Source: Halomonas sp. 1513
Lineage (GTDB): Bacteria > Pseudomonadota > Gammaproteobacteria > Pseudomonadales > Halomonadaceae
Length of the DNA stretch: 64,000 bases
NCBI GenBank assembly: GCA_001971685.1
Contig: CP019326.1
Coordinates: 1,674,001-1,738,000 of the forward strand
Direction of reading: 5' to 3'
The notes beneath the pieces were generated by a model. That model was not told the origin of the DNA. It did no database searches and saw only the letters and a list, made by a program, of their open reading frames with translations. Each line of letters opens with the position of its first letter. The stretch's first letter is position 1. Shown in pieces: positions 8,035-18,015 of this stretch. The translations under genes were made by a program, and so were the position numbers.

Positions 8035-8975
8035 GACGCGGACTCCGTCAGCGCGTGCCCCCTGCGCAGGAGGCGTTGTTCAAAGGCCAGCCAGCGTTCA
8101 TCGGGCTGCGGCGTGCATACGGCGATGCGTGCGGTGAGCGGGCCGGTTTCGGCCAGCACACAGCGCTCCAGCGCCGCCAGCAGTCGATTGCGCACCATCA
8201 GCGCGCCGTTGTCGCCGGTGTCTGGCAGCACCAGCCAGAACAGGTTGCCCTCGGCACGGCCCAGGCTGTCATGACTGCGGCACGTATGGTGCGCTACCTG
8301 GCAGAAGCGTTGCAACATGTCGTGGTAGAGGCGTTGGCCGAACTGCTCGCGCGCCATGTCGAGCTGCGGCAGGTGAATCACCAGCACGCTGAGCCGCCGC
8401 TCGAAGGCCTGGGCGCGGGCCAGCTCACTCTGCAGCGTCTCTTCCACGGCGCTGGCGGTGAGCGCCTCGCAGTGCGGTTCGCCGGGATCGGTGGCGCGCA
8501 GCAGGGCGTGCTGGCGCAGCTGCTCCCAGGGCGCCAGGGTGCACAGCGCGACCAGGGCGACATAGCTGAGCGCAGCCAGCTCGGGGGACATGTCGAGGTC
8601 CATCAGCAGCAGCCACAGCGGCGCCAGCATCAGATTGAGCATCAGCGCCGGCCCCAGCGGCAGCAGCAACAGCGCCACCACCGGGGGCAGTCCCAGCCAC
8701 AGGTCGGCGACCTGTTCGAGCCGGATCAGCTCCACGGCCAGCAGCAGATACCCGGTGCTGATCAGCATGTAGGAGGAGATGCGCTGGGCGCGGTGATCGG
8801 CCAGCCGTACCACCGCGGCGGCCAGCAGCAGCAGCGCGCCGATGCCGGGCAGCAGGATATAGTCGTAGTGGCCCATCAGGTAGTGCCAGCCGCCATGCGT
8901 GGCGGCGAGCAGCGCTGCCACCAGGTAGACCAGCGCGAACAGCCGTGACGGCGATGCGTCCAGACGGGTCATCAT
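8031..8975 (-). CDS. Membrane protein with degenerate GGDEF-like domain
   Basis: 314 aa. Residues ~10-155 contain about five hydrophobic segments. Residues ~170-310 resemble a GGDEF domain in pattern: ERRLSVLVIHLPQLD, then a long helix, DSLGRAEGNLFWLVLPDTG and a closing TARIAV strand. At the active-site turn EGNLF (242-246) replaces GGDEF, so diguanylate cyclase activity is very unlikely. No I-site RxxD precedes it. Its start overlaps the preceding stop by one base (TGATG) and its stop overlaps the DedA-PAP2 start. Possible roles are a nucleotide-sensing or scaffolding partner of its neighbour. The GGDEF relationship was judged by eye. Confidence 0.65.
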   Translation of the reverse strand: MMTRLDASPSRLFALVYLVAALLAATHGGWHYLMGHYDYILLPGIGALLLLAAAVVRLADHRAQRISSYMLISTGYLLLAVELIRLEQVADLWLGLPPVVALLLLPLGPALMLNLMLAPLWLLLMDLDMSPELAALSYVALVALCTLAPWEQLRQHALLRATDPGEPHCEALTASAVEETLQSELARAQAFERRLSVLVIHLPQLDMAREQFGQRLYHDMLQRFCQVAHHTCRSHDSLGRAEGNLFWLVLPDTGDNGALMVRNRLLAALERCVLAETGPLTARIAVCTPQPDERWLAFEQRLLRRGHALTESAS

Positions 8976-9847
8976 CAGCCGGCCTCCTGAGCGTCGTGGA
9001 CCAGCGCCGAGCGCTGCTCGGCGAGGGCCGCGCGGGCCGTGTCCAGGCGTTCGCTGTCGGCCAGCGGCAGCGTGCGGGCGCGCAGGCCAGGGTGATGCAG
9101 CGCGTCGTGGACCAGCGCCTCGCAGCGTTGGCGCACCGCGGCAGGGCTGCGATCGACCAGCATGATGGCCAGGGTGCGCCGGTCGAGACGATAGCAGTGC
9201 TCGAACGCATGGCTGGCCATGGCCAGGCGTTGGGCGAGCCACCAGCAGCGGCGCCCCGAGGTCCTCAGCAGCAGCAATTCGCTGTGCAAGGGGTCACGCT
9301 GGCTGCGTGTACGCTCCCTGACGATGGCCTGATCGAGGCGCTCCGCCGACCACAGGCGCAGGCCGGGCGCCAGCCGCTGGCGCTGGCTGACTCGCTGCCA
9401 CAGCGGGCGCAGCTGTAGGGCGTGGGCGGCGCCGGCCAGCAGCAGCAGGCCCAGCAGCAAGCCGCTGACGGCGGCTTCGGCGCGCGGCAGAGTGGCGGCC
9501 ACCTGCCACCAGGCGAGGCTCGCCAGCGCCACATTGAGCGCCATCATCCAGCGCGGCTGGGGCAGCATCATCAGGATCGCGAAGGCCCATAGCCAGCTGC
9601 CGAGTACGCCTGGCTCGATGGCTAACAGGCTTGCCAGCAGCAGGCTGGGCACCAACTGCCAGGGCAGGCGCGCCGGCCAGCGAAAGCTGCGCTCGATCAG
9701 CAGGGCGGTGGCCAACAGCCACAGCGCCGAGGCCCACAGCAGCGGACGCACCGTGGCCGGCTCGAGTAGGACCGCCATTGCCGCGCAGAGCAGGGCGCCG
9801 GCCAGCAGGGTGAGGCGAAAGCCGTGGACTTTGTACATGCTCGTCAT
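8975..9847 (-). CDS. Membrane protein, distant GGDEF-like relative of its neighbour
   Basis: 290 aa, first gene of the minus-strand operon. About five hydrophobic segments occupy residues 10-145. The C-terminal ~140 residues carry the order seen in the next gene: [30 protein letters not shown] and [23 protein letters not shown] stands where GGDEF would be. No catalytic or known binding motif remains. Two candidate ATGs lie at 9847 and 9838. The similar architecture of the two tandem genes suggests an old duplication followed by decay of the cyclase site. I do not recognise a named family, and function is unknown. Confidence 0.55.
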   Translation of the reverse strand: MTSMYKVHGFRLTLLAGALLCAAMAVLLEPATVRPLLWASALWLLATALLIERSFRWPARLPWQLVPSLLLASLLAIEPGVLGSWLWAFAILMMLPQPRWMMALNVALASLAWWQVAATLPRAEAAVSGLLLGLLLLAGAAHALQLRPLWQRVSQRQRLAPGLRLWSAERLDQAIVRERTRSQRDPLHSELLLLRTSGRRCWWLAQRLAMASHAFEHCYRLDRRTLAIMLVDRSPAAVRQRCEALVHDALHHPGLRARTLPLADSERLDTARAALAEQRSALVHDAQEAG

Positions 9848-9941
9848 GGTGCCTTATATTGATCTGCTTCGCTGTATCATGAGCTTTTTCACGCCGGCGG
9901 TCATGGTCACCGCACGGCCACAACAGGAGTCACGCCAGGGC

Positions 9942-11222
9942 ATGTCAGAACACACCGCTGCCATCACCGATGTCGTTGCCTACATGGACCGCCTGGGCCA
10001 GCAGGCCCGCGCCGCCAGCATGACCCTGCGCGGCCTCGATAGCGCGCGCAAGAACGCTGCGCTGCTGGCCACCGCCAAGCATCTGGAGCAGGCACGACCG
10101 CGGCTGCTGGAGGCCAATGCCGGTGACCTGGCACGCGGGCGCGACAACGGCCTGGATGCGGCGCTGCTCGATCGCCTGGCGCTGACCGATGCGCGAATCG
10201 ATGCCATGCTCGAGGGCCTGCACCAGGTCGCCGCGCTGCCCGACCCGGTGGGCGAGGTGGACGGCCTGCGCTACCGCCCCAGCGGCATCCAGGTTGGCCA
10301 GATGCGCGTGCCGCTGGGAGTGATCGGCATCATCTACGAATCGCGCCCCAACGTCACCGTCGAGGCGGCCAGCCTGTGCCTCAAGGCGGGCAACGCCTGT
10401 ATCCTGCGCGGCGGCTCCGAGGCGCGCGACAGCAACGCCGCCATCGCCGCTTGCCTGCAGGCGGGGCTGGCCGAGGCCGGCGTGCCCGAGGCCGCGGTGC
10501 AGGTGGTCGCCACTACCGACCGCGCCGCGGTCGGCCGGCTGATCGCCATGCCCGAGTACGTCGACGTGATCATTCCGCGCGGCGGCAAGTCGCTGATCGA
10601 GCGCATCTCACGCGAGGCGCGGGTGCCGGTGATCAAGCACCTCGACGGGGTCTGCCATGTCTATATCGATGCCACGGCCGACCACGACAAGGCCCTGGCC
10701 ATCGCCGTCAACGCCAAGACCCATCGCTACGGCACCTGCAACACCATGGAGACGCTGCTGGTCGACGCGCCCCTGGCCGCCGAGCTGCTGCCGCGGCTGG
10801 CTGCCGCCTATGCCGAGCATGGCGTCGAGCTGCGCGGCTGCCCGCGCACCCGTGAGATCCTGCCCCAGGCCGCCGCGGCCAGCGAGGAGGACTGGCACGC
10901 CGAATACCTGGCGCCGGTACTGGCGATCCGCGTGGTCGATGGCATCGACGCGGCCATGGCGCATATCGAGCGCTACGGCTCGCAGCATACCGACGCCATC
11001 GTCACCGAGCAGTACGCCCTGGCACGCCGTTTCATGGCCGAGGTCGACTCCAGCTCGGTGATGGTCAACGCCTCGACGCGTTTTGCCGACGGCTTCGAGT
11101 ATGGCCTCGGCGCGGAGATCGGCATCTCCACCGACAAGCTGCATGCGCGGGGCCCGGTGGGACTCGAGGGGCTGACCACGCGCAAGTACGTGGTGTTCGG
11201 GGACGGGCATACGCGTGGCTGA
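9942..11222 (+). CDS. proA: Gamma-glutamyl phosphate reductase
   Basis: 426 aa. It reduces L-glutamyl 5-phosphate to glutamate semialdehyde with NADPH in proline synthesis, which also matters for osmoadaptation in halophiles. The start [19 protein letters not shown] at 9942 gives the usual family length. Motifs seen are [20 protein letters not shown], the nucleotide-binding [23 protein letters not shown], the catalytic Cys266 in [14 protein letters not shown] and the C-terminal [17 protein letters not shown]. proB is not adjacent. It heads the conserved run proA-nadD-rsfS-rlmH, with nadD starting inside its last codons. Confidence 0.97.
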   Translation: MSEHTAAITDVVAYMDRLGQQARAASMTLRGLDSARKNAALLATAKHLEQARPRLLEANAGDLARGRDNGLDAALLDRLALTDARIDAMLEGLHQVAALPDPVGEVDGLRYRPSGIQVGQMRVPLGVIGIIYESRPNVTVEAASLCLKAGNACILRGGSEARDSNAAIAACLQAGLAEAGVPEAAVQVVATTDRAAVGRLIAMPEYVDVIIPRGGKSLIERISREARVPVIKHLDGVCHVYIDATADHDKALAIAVNAKTHRYGTCNTMETLLVDAPLAAELLPRLAAAYAEHGVELRGCPRTREILPQAAAASEEDWHAEYLAPVLAIRVVDGIDAAMAHIERYGSQHTDAIVTEQYALARRFMAEVDSSSVMVNASTRFADGFEYGLGAEIGISTDKLHARGPVGLEGLTTRKYVVFGDGHTRG

Positions 11223-11880
11223 GGTCGCGACCCCGACGCGGGTCGCGATGCTCGGCGGCACCTTCGACCCAGTGCATCTGGGGCACCTGCGTAGCGCCGT
11301 GGAGCTGGCCGAGTCGCTGGGCCTCGATCGCGTGCATATGATTCCCGCCCAGCAGCCGCCGCTGCGCGGCGCGCCGGGGCTGTCCGGCCACCAGCGCCTG
11401 GCGCTGCTGCGGCTGGGCATCGGCGATACGCCGCGGCTGGTCGCCGACGACCGCGAAATTCGCCGCGACGGCCCTTCCTACTCCGCCGACACCCTGGCCA
11501 GCCTGCGCGCCGAGTACGGCGACGAAGCGCGGCTGGTGATGGCGCTGGGCCACGACGCCTTTCTCAAGCTCGCCGACTGGCACCAGCCCGAGCGGCTATT
11601 CGAGCTGGCCCACCTGGTGGTCATCGAGCGTCCCGATCATCGCCAGCCGCTGGCGGAGGCGCTGCGTGAACTGATCGCCGGGCGCGAGGTCGATGACCCG
11701 GCGACGCTGTTTGCGGCGCCGGCGGGACGGCTGCTGCGCCTGTCGCTGCCTTCGCGGATGGCGATCTCCGCCACCGAGGTGCGCCAGCGCCTGCGCCACG
11801 GCGCTTCGGTGCGCTATCTGCTGCCCGAGGCGGTGGAGCGGGAGATCATGGCACTGGGCCTCTACCGCCACGAGCGGTAG
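11215..11880 (+). CDS. nadD: Nicotinate-mononucleotide adenylyltransferase
   Basis: 221 aa. It transfers AMP from ATP to nicotinate mononucleotide, making deamido-NAD in NAD synthesis. The GTG start overlaps the proA stop by eight bases. The nucleotidyltransferase signature [17 protein letters not shown] is at residues 10-26, [11 protein letters not shown] follows, and the C-terminal [21 protein letters not shown] supplies the second ATP-binding motif (usually ISST). Length and order fit bacterial NadD. Confidence 0.96.
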   Translation: MAEVATPTRVAMLGGTFDPVHLGHLRSAVELAESLGLDRVHMIPAQQPPLRGAPGLSGHQRLALLRLGIGDTPRLVADDREIRRDGPSYSADTLASLRAEYGDEARLVMALGHDAFLKLADWHQPERLFELAHLVVIERPDHRQPLAEALRELIAGREVDDPATLFAAPAGRLLRLSLPSRMAISATEVRQRLRHGASVRYLLPEAVEREIMALGLYRHER

Positions 11881-11934
11881 AATGTCCAGTCAATGCCGTG
11901 ATCCCCGATACGCACCAGGAGCCCCTCAGACACT

Positions 11935-12297
11935 ATGCAGATCGACGACCTCAAGACACTGGTGATCGATGCCCTCGAGTCCCTCAAGGGACAGGACATC
12001 GCGACCCTCGACGTGTCGCGCCTGACCAGCGTGACGGACCTGATGGTGGTCGCCAGTGGCACCTCCACGCGCCACGTCTCGGCACTCGCCAACCGCGTGG
12101 TGGAGATGACCAAGGAGCAGGGCCTGCAGCCGCTGGGCGTCGAAGGACAGGCCGGTTCCGACTGGGTGCTGGTGGATCTCGGTGAGCTGGTGGTGCACGT
12201 GATGCTGGTCGAGACCCGGCGCCTCTACGACCTCGAGCGGCTGTGGTCGGATCTGCCCAGCGACGGCGAGGCCGAGGTGCGCGGGGAGCGTGTGTGA
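11935..12297 (+). CDS. rsfS: Ribosomal silencing factor RsfS
   Basis: 120 aa. Binds ribosomal protein uL14 on free 50S subunits and prevents joining with 30S when nutrients are scarce. The sequence shows [20 protein letters not shown], the glycine-linked [20 protein letters not shown] and [17 protein letters not shown], the three conserved blocks of the RsfS/Iojap family. It follows nadD after 54 bases and its stop overlaps the GTG start of rlmH. Confidence 0.96.
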   Translation: MQIDDLKTLVIDALESLKGQDIATLDVSRLTSVTDLMVVASGTSTRHVSALANRVVEMTKEQGLQPLGVEGQAGSDWVLVDLGELVVHVMLVETRRLYDLERLWSDLPSDGEAEVRGERV

Positions 12298-12761
12298 AGT
12301 TCAAGCTGCTGGCGGTAGGCACCAAGATGCCGGGCTGGGTCGAGCAGGGCGTCGGCGAATATCGCAAGCGGCTGCCGCGTGACTTCAGCCTCGAGGTGAT
12401 CGAGATCGCCCCCGGGGCGCGCGGCAAGAACGCCGATATCGCGCGTGCCGTGGCCAGCGAAGGCGAGCGCATGCGCGAGCGGCTCAAGGGCAATGAGCAG
12501 CTGGTGGCACTGGAGGTCGGCGGCAAGCCCTGGAGCACCGAGCAGCTCGCCGAGCAGGCCGCCGAGTGGCGGCTTGCCGGGCGCGATGTGGCGCTGCTGG
12601 TGGGCGGCCCCGACGGCATCGAGCCGGGACTCTCGGCGAGTGCTGACCAGCGCTGGTCGCTGTCGCCGCTGACTCTGCCGCATCCGCTGGTGCGCATCCT
12701 GCTCGCCGAGCAGCTGTACCGCGCCTGGACGCTGCTGGTAGGGCATCCCTACCACCGTTGA
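12294..12761 (+). CDS. rlmH: 23S rRNA (pseudouridine1915-N3)-methyltransferase
   Basis: 155 aa, exactly the usual SPOUT-family RlmH length. It methylates pseudouridine 1915 in helix 69 of 23S rRNA using S-adenosylmethionine. The GTG start is fixed by the GTGA overlap with rsfS and by the family N-terminus [34 protein letters not shown] and the C-terminal trefoil-knot segment [19 protein letters not shown] are diagnostic. The rsfS-rlmH pair couples two ribosome-maturation functions. Confidence 0.97.
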   Translation: MKFKLLAVGTKMPGWVEQGVGEYRKRLPRDFSLEVIEIAPGARGKNADIARAVASEGERMRERLKGNEQLVALEVGGKPWSTEQLAEQAAEWRLAGRDVALLVGGPDGIEPGLSASADQRWSLSPLTLPHPLVRILLAEQLYRAWTLLVGHPYHR

Positions 12762-12794
12762 GGTGTTTCTTGTTTCAACTCTCGAGTTCGCTCC

Positions 12795-14702
12795 ATGCGT
12801 GATCGTCGCCAGGTACTCAAGAACACGCATCAGGAAGTGCGTATCTTCCGTCTCCGCTCGCTGCTGGCGCTACTGCTGGTGGTGGCGCTGACCGCGACGC
12901 TGATGGGCCGCCTGGCCTACCTGCAGGTCTCCCAGCACGAGGTCTATATTACCCGCTCGGAGAAGAACCGCGTGCGGGTCGAGCCGCTGCCACCGACTCG
13001 TGGGCTGATCTATGACCGCAACGGCCAGCTGCTGGCCGAGAATCGCCCCACCTACAATCTGATGCTGGTGCGCGAGCGCGTTGAGGACCTCGACGCCACC
13101 CTCAACCTGCTGGTGGAGCTGCTGGCGCTGCCCGAGGAGGGCGTCGAGGCGTTTCGCGAGCGCTCGCGCCAGCGCACGCGCCCGTTCCAGCCGGCGCTGC
13201 TGATGAGTGATCTGGAGGAGGAGCAGATCGCCCACCTGGCACTCAATCGCCATCGCCTCCCCGGGGTCGAGGTCGAGGCGCAGCTGCTGCGCTACTACCC
13301 GGATGCCCAGATGCTGTCCCATGCGCTGGGCTACGTGGGGCGTATCAACGCCGAGGAGTTGGCGACCCTCGACCCGGGCAACTATGCCGGCACCCACTTC
13401 ATCGGCAAGACCGGCGTCGAGCGCTTCTACGAGGACGTGCTGCACGGTCAGGCCGGCTTGCGCAAGGTCGAGACCAACGCCCGTGGCCGGGTGCTGCGCG
13501 AGCTGGGGCGCACCGACCCGGTGCCGGGCGAGAACCTGACCCTGACCATCGATCGCGACATGCAGAAACTGGCCTATGAGCTGCTCGACGGGCGGCGCGG
13601 CTCGATCGTCGCCATCGAGCCGGCCAGCGGCGAGATCCTGGCCATGGTCTCGGCGCCGGGGTTCGACAGCAACCGTTTCGTCACCGGCATCGACGTCGCC
13701 TCCTACCAGGCGCTGCAGGACGATCTCGACCTGCCGCTGTTCAACCGCGCGATCCGCGGCCAGTACCCGCCCGGCTCGACCGTCAAGCCGTTTCTGGCCA
13801 TCGCCGGGCTTGCCGAAGGGGTGATTACGCCCAATCGGGTGATCAACGATCCCGGCTATTTCCAGCTTCCGGGCGATACGCGCCGCTATCGCAACTGGCT
13901 GCGCTGGGGGCACGGCCGGGTCGACATGGAGCGCTCCATCGAGGTCTCCAACAACACCTACTACTACACCCTGGCCCACGAGATGGGGATCGACCGCCTG
14001 CATGAGCACATGACCAACTTCGGCTTCGGCCAGCGGGTCGGTCACGACGTGTTCGGCGAAAGCGCCGCGCTGATGCCGTCACGGGAGTGGAAGCGCGGCC
14101 GCTTCAATCAGCCCTGGTACCCCGGCGAAACCATTTCGGTGGGTATCGGCCAGGGCTACTGGCAGGTCACCCCGCTGCAGCTGGCGGCGGCCACCGGGGT
14201 GCTGGCCAACCGCGGCAAGTGGGTCAAGCCGCGAATGGCCAAGCGCATCGGCGACCACGAGCAGGAGGCCGTGCTGCCCGAGACCCTGAGTGACATTGTG
14301 CTCGACAACGAGGAGTGGTGGGATCGCGTCTTCTCGGGTGCCGAGAAGGTGCTCAGCGGCAGCGAAGGCACCGCGCGGCGTACCGGGGTCGATCTCGACT
14401 ATCGCATGGGCGGCAAGTCGGGTACCGCCCAGGTGTTCTCGCTGGGCCAGGATCAGCGCTACGACGCCGATGAACTCGCCGAGCGGCTGCGCGATCACGC
14501 GCTGTTCGTCGCCTATGCGCCGATCGAGGATCCGCAGATTGCGGTCTCGGTGATCGTCGAGAACGCCGGTGGCGGCAGCACCCACGCGGCGCATCTGGCG
14601 CGGGCGATGAGCGATGCCTGGCTGCTCGACGACGAAGCGCTGGACGTCGAGGAGCTGCGCGAAGAGATGGAAAACGACGACGCCAGCGTGGCGGGTAACT
14701 GA
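12795..14702 (+). CDS. mrdA: Penicillin-binding protein 2 (elongasome transpeptidase)
   Basis: 635 aa. Class B PBP that cross-links peptidoglycan during lateral wall growth as partner of RodA. An N-terminal membrane anchor (~residues 18-38, LLALLLVVALTATLMG) precedes the PBP dimer domain beginning PTRGLIYDRNGQLLAENR. The transpeptidase domain has the nucleophile motif STVK (Ser328-Lys331), SNN (385-387) and KSGTAQ (Lys541). The acidic tail after AHLARAMSDAWLL is a local peculiarity. rodA follows after 22 bases. Confidence 0.97.
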   Translation: MRDRRQVLKNTHQEVRIFRLRSLLALLLVVALTATLMGRLAYLQVSQHEVYITRSEKNRVRVEPLPPTRGLIYDRNGQLLAENRPTYNLMLVRERVEDLDATLNLLVELLALPEEGVEAFRERSRQRTRPFQPALLMSDLEEEQIAHLALNRHRLPGVEVEAQLLRYYPDAQMLSHALGYVGRINAEELATLDPGNYAGTHFIGKTGVERFYEDVLHGQAGLRKVETNARGRVLRELGRTDPVPGENLTLTIDRDMQKLAYELLDGRRGSIVAIEPASGEILAMVSAPGFDSNRFVTGIDVASYQALQDDLDLPLFNRAIRGQYPPGSTVKPFLAIAGLAEGVITPNRVINDPGYFQLPGDTRRYRNWLRWGHGRVDMERSIEVSNNTYYYTLAHEMGIDRLHEHMTNFGFGQRVGHDVFGESAALMPSREWKRGRFNQPWYPGETISVGIGQGYWQVTPLQLAAATGVLANRGKWVKPRMAKRIGDHEQEAVLPETLSDIVLDNEEWWDRVFSGAEKVLSGSEGTARRTGVDLDYRMGGKSGTAQVFSLGQDQRYDADELAERLRDHALFVAYAPIEDPQIAVSVIVENAGGGSTHAAHLARAMSDAWLLDDEALDVEELREEMENDDASVAGN

Positions 14703-14724
14703 TGCTCATGAAAGGACGCTGACG

Positions 14725-15882
14725 ATGCTCGGTGATATTACCCGGGGCCTGCGAGGCCATCCGGTACGCCCCCCCGAAAGCGGCATGTCGCGCCGCAAGA
14801 GCGTGTGGACCAAGCTGCGCATCGACCCCTGGATCCTGCTGCTGCTGCTGGTGCTGATGAGTGCCGGCCTGATGGTGCTCTACAGTGCCAGCGGCCAGCG
14901 CCTCGACACGGTGATCGCCCAGGCGACCCGCTTCGGGCTGGGGCTGGTGGTGCTGATGGTGCTGGCGCGGCTGTCACCCACCACGCTGCTGCGCTGGGCG
15001 CCGCTGCTGTACGGCGCGGCGCTGGCGATGCTGATCGCGGTAGAGGTGATGGGCGACATGGGCATGGGCGCCCAGCGCTGGCTGGTGATTCCCGGGGTGG
15101 TGCGCTTCCAGCCTTCCGAGTTGATGAAGCTGGCGATGCCGATGATGCTGGCCGCCTATCTGTGCCGCCGCGAGCTGCCGCCGACATGGCTCGACCTGCT
15201 GGTGTGCGGCCTGATCATGGTGGTGCCGGTCATGCTGATCGCGCGCCAGCCGGACCTCGGCACCTCGCTGCTGGTGATCTGTGCCGCGGTCTTCGTTATC
15301 TTGCTGGCCGGGCTGTCGTGGCGCTTCATTGCCTTCTTGGTGGCGCTGGCCGGCGCCGCACTGCCGCTGCTGTGGATCAACATGCACAACTACCAGCGCC
15401 AGCGGGTGCTGACCTTTCTCAATCCCGAGAGCGACCCGCTGGGCGCCGGCTGGAACATCATCCAGTCGACCACCGCCATCGGCAGCGGCGGGCTAGTGGG
15501 CAAGGGCTGGCTGCAGGGGACCCAGTCGCAGCTCGAGTTTCTCCCCGAGCGGCATACCGACTTCATCGTCGCGGTGCTCGGCGAGGAGTTCGGCCTGATC
15601 GGCATGCTGGTGGTGCTGACGCTCTATCTGCTGATCATCATCCGCGGGCTATGGCTGGCCAACGCCGCCCAGGACTGTTTTGGCCGCCTGCTGGCGGGCA
15701 GTATCGTGCTGACATTCTTCATCTATGTGTTCGTCAACGTGGGCATGGTCAGTGGTATTCTGCCGGTGGTGGGCGTGCCGCTGCCGCTGGTCAGCTATGG
15801 GGGCACCTCCAGCGTGACCTTGCTGGCCGGTTTCGGTATTCTCATGTCGATTCATGCCCACCGCCGCCTGCTGCCTCGCTGA
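14725..15882 (+). CDS. rodA: Rod shape-determining peptidoglycan glycosyltransferase RodA
   Basis: 385 aa, SEDS-family polymerase that extends glycan strands from lipid II and works with PBP2. About ten membrane segments are visible. Family blocks are LYSASGQRLDTVIAQ, FQPSELMKLAMPMMLA, ARQPDLGTSLLV, the catalytic-site Asp segment, QSQLEFLPERHTDFIVAV and VPLPLVSYGGTSSVTLLAG. The chosen start (MLGDITRGLRG) has AAGGA nine bases upstream; an internal ATG at 14785 (MSRRKSVWTK) is an alternative that would give a more usual N-terminus. Confidence 0.97.
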   Translation: MLGDITRGLRGHPVRPPESGMSRRKSVWTKLRIDPWILLLLLVLMSAGLMVLYSASGQRLDTVIAQATRFGLGLVVLMVLARLSPTTLLRWAPLLYGAALAMLIAVEVMGDMGMGAQRWLVIPGVVRFQPSELMKLAMPMMLAAYLCRRELPPTWLDLLVCGLIMVVPVMLIARQPDLGTSLLVICAAVFVILLAGLSWRFIAFLVALAGAALPLLWINMHNYQRQRVLTFLNPESDPLGAGWNIIQSTTAIGSGGLVGKGWLQGTQSQLEFLPERHTDFIVAVLGEEFGLIGMLVVLTLYLLIIIRGLWLANAAQDCFGRLLAGSIVLTFFIYVFVNVGMVSGILPVVGVPLPLVSYGGTSSVTLLAGFGILMSIHAHRRLLPR

Positions 15883-15925
15883 GGCGGTGTTCCAGCGAAA
15901 GATTCAGCAAGGAGCTGCCCGACCG

Positions 15926-16984
15926 ATGACGGTGTCTGCAATTCAGGGAAGGGGCGCGCGCAGCGTGCTGGCCGCAGTGGCTCTATCACTGCTGGCGTCG
16001 GCGAGCCTGGCCGACGATTTCGACCCGACGTCGGATGACGCCGTAGCCGCGCTGGTCGAACAGCTCGGTGAGCAGGGCGTGCCGCGCGACTGGGCCGAGG
16101 CGGCGATGCGCCAGGCCGATTTCAGCCAGGAGGTGCTCGATGCCATGGAAGGTGCCGCCGAGCGGCGCCTGCGCTGGGACGAGTACCGCGAGATCTTCCT
16201 CCAGCGTGACCGCATCCTGGAGGGGGCGGCCTTCATCGATGCCCACCGCGACGCCTTCGACCGCGCCGAGGCCGAATATGGCGTGCCGCCGGAGGTGATC
16301 GCCGCGATCATCGGTGTCGAGACCAAGTACGGCCAGTTCACCGGTCGTCACCGTGTGCTCGACTCGCTGTCGACCCTGGCCTTCCATCATCCCAGTCGCC
16401 ATCGCTTCTTCCACGGCGAGCTGGCGGCGTTTCTCGAGATCGCCTTCGAGGAGGGCGTGGAGCCCGGCTCGCTGTACGGTTCCTATGCCGGGGCCATGGG
16501 CTATCCGCAGTTCATCCCCACCAGCTACCGTGCCTATGCGGTGGACTTCGACGGTGACGACATCCGCGACCTGTGGACCAATCCGGTGGACGCCATCGGC
16601 AGCGTCGGCAACTACTTTGCCGAGCACCGCTGGCGCGCCGGCGAGGCCATCTTGAGCGAGGCAAGCGGCCCCGACAGCCTGCCCGACGGCATCGAGTTCA
16701 ACGCCACCCGTCCTCCCTATGCGGGCCTCGACGAGCTCGCCGCGGCGGGCATCGAGCCGCAGCACGACGCCGACGCGCCGCAGCAGGTGATGCCGCTGGC
16801 GTTCGATTACCTGCGCGACGACGACAGTCAGGAAGTGAGCTATCACTATCGTCTCGGGCATCACAATTTTTACGTGATCACTCGCTACAATCACAGCCAT
16901 CTATACGCCATGGCGGTCACCGAGCTGGCCGAACGCATTGCCGAGGCCTATGAGGAGGGTGCATGGGCTCAGGACGACAGCTGA
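15926..16984 (+). CDS. mltB: Membrane-bound lytic murein transglycosylase B
   Basis: 352 aa. Cleaves glycan strands with formation of 1,6-anhydroMurNAc. A signal peptide is visible at residues ~12-29 ending ASASLADD. No lipobox Cys was seen, so the protein may be a soluble periplasmic variant. The catalytic Glu132 lies in IIGVETKYGQFTGRHRVLDS, followed by GSYAGAMGYPQFIPTSYR and the Ca-binding-like DFDGDDIRDLW. The C-terminal VITRYNHSHLYAMAV is conserved. It overlaps rlpA by 22 bases. Confidence 0.94.
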   Translation: MTVSAIQGRGARSVLAAVALSLLASASLADDFDPTSDDAVAALVEQLGEQGVPRDWAEAAMRQADFSQEVLDAMEGAAERRLRWDEYREIFLQRDRILEGAAFIDAHRDAFDRAEAEYGVPPEVIAAIIGVETKYGQFTGRHRVLDSLSTLAFHHPSRHRFFHGELAAFLEIAFEEGVEPGSLYGSYAGAMGYPQFIPTSYRAYAVDFDGDDIRDLWTNPVDAIGSVGNYFAEHRWRAGEAILSEASGPDSLPDGIEFNATRPPYAGLDELAAAGIEPQHDADAPQQVMPLAFDYLRDDDSQEVSYHYRLGHHNFYVITRYNHSHLYAMAVTELAERIAEAYEEGAWAQDDS

Positions 16985-17964
16985 TCCGCACGCTCGGCGC
17001 ACTGGCTGCGCTGCTGACGGTGGCGGGCTGTGCCAGCAGCGGTAGCGGCACCCAGCGGACTGGCGACAGCGGTGCTGCCAGCGCGACTCAGAATGAGGCC
17101 ACCAGCACTGCCAGCGGGCGCTATGCGATGAGCCGCGATGCCTACCCCGACCTGCCGCCGGACGTCTCCGACGTCCCGGATGCCGAGCCGCGGGTCGAGC
17201 CGCGCTCGCGGGGTGGCAACCGGCCCACCTACGAGGTGTGGGGCGAGACCTACCACGTGCTGTCCGACGAGGTGGGCTACAGCAACGAGGGCATCGCCTC
17301 CTGGTACGGCGAGAAGTTCCACGGCTACGCCACCGCCAACGGCGAGATCTACGATATGTACATGATGACCGCTGCGCATCGCTCGCTGCCGCTGCCCAGC
17401 TTCGTCAAGGTGACCAGCGTCGACAACGGCCGCTCGGTGATCGTACGGGTCAACGATCGTGGGCCGTTCCACGACAACCGCGAGATCGATCTCTCCTATG
17501 CGGCGGCGGCCAGGCTGGATATCCTGGGCAGCGGTACCGGCCGGGTGCGTGTCGAGGCCATCGATCCGGTGGCCTGGCAGCAGAATCGCGGCAATGGGTC
17601 GCGCCAGGTGGCCGAGGTGCAGCGCCCGGCGCGTGACGGCGCCGAGCAGGTCGCCGCCCAAGCCCCGGCGTCGAGCGTTTCCCCCGCCCGGGAGGTCGCG
17701 GCGACGCCAGCCTCCTCCAATGGCGCGGCGACCAACGGCGACGCCGCAGTGTATCTGCAGGTGGCCGCGCTGGGCTCGGCGAGCAACGCCGAAGCCCTCA
17801 AGTCGCGGCTGCAGAGTGAACTCAACCAGCCGGTGCGCGTGGCCAGCGATGCCAGCGTGCATCGCGTCCAGGTCGGGCCGGTGAGCGATGCCAGCCGGGT
17901 CGAGCCGCTGCGCGACGAACTGCGCCGCGCGGGGTTCGAGCAGACCCTGGTGATCAATGACTGA
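16963..17964 (+). CDS. rlpA: Septal ring lytic transglycosylase RlpA lipoprotein
   Basis: 333 aa. Lipoprotein signal with lipobox LLTVAGC and a Ser/Thr/Ala-rich linker. The double-psi beta-barrel at about residues 98-190 includes GIASWYGEKFHGYATANGE, AAHRSLPLPSFVKVT and VNDRGPFHDNREIDLSYAAA, with the catalytic Asp in NDRGPF. A C-terminal SPOR domain (~255-333, VYLQVAALGSASNAEALKSR) should bind denuded glycan at the division site. RlpA of Pseudomonas cuts naked glycan strands; activity here is inferred from the conserved residues. Confidence 0.95.
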   Translation: MGSGRQLIRTLGALAALLTVAGCASSGSGTQRTGDSGAASATQNEATSTASGRYAMSRDAYPDLPPDVSDVPDAEPRVEPRSRGGNRPTYEVWGETYHVLSDEVGYSNEGIASWYGEKFHGYATANGEIYDMYMMTAAHRSLPLPSFVKVTSVDNGRSVIVRVNDRGPFHDNREIDLSYAAAARLDILGSGTGRVRVEAIDPVAWQQNRGNGSRQVAEVQRPARDGAEQVAAQAPASSVSPAREVAATPASSNGAATNGDAAVYLQVAALGSASNAEALKSRLQSELNQPVRVASDASVHRVQVGPVSDASRVEPLRDELRRAGFEQTLVIND

Positions 17965-18015
17965 CCCGAGCCGGGTCGTGAATCTAGTGACGTTTCTTCT
18001 TTGAGAGTGGATGTA

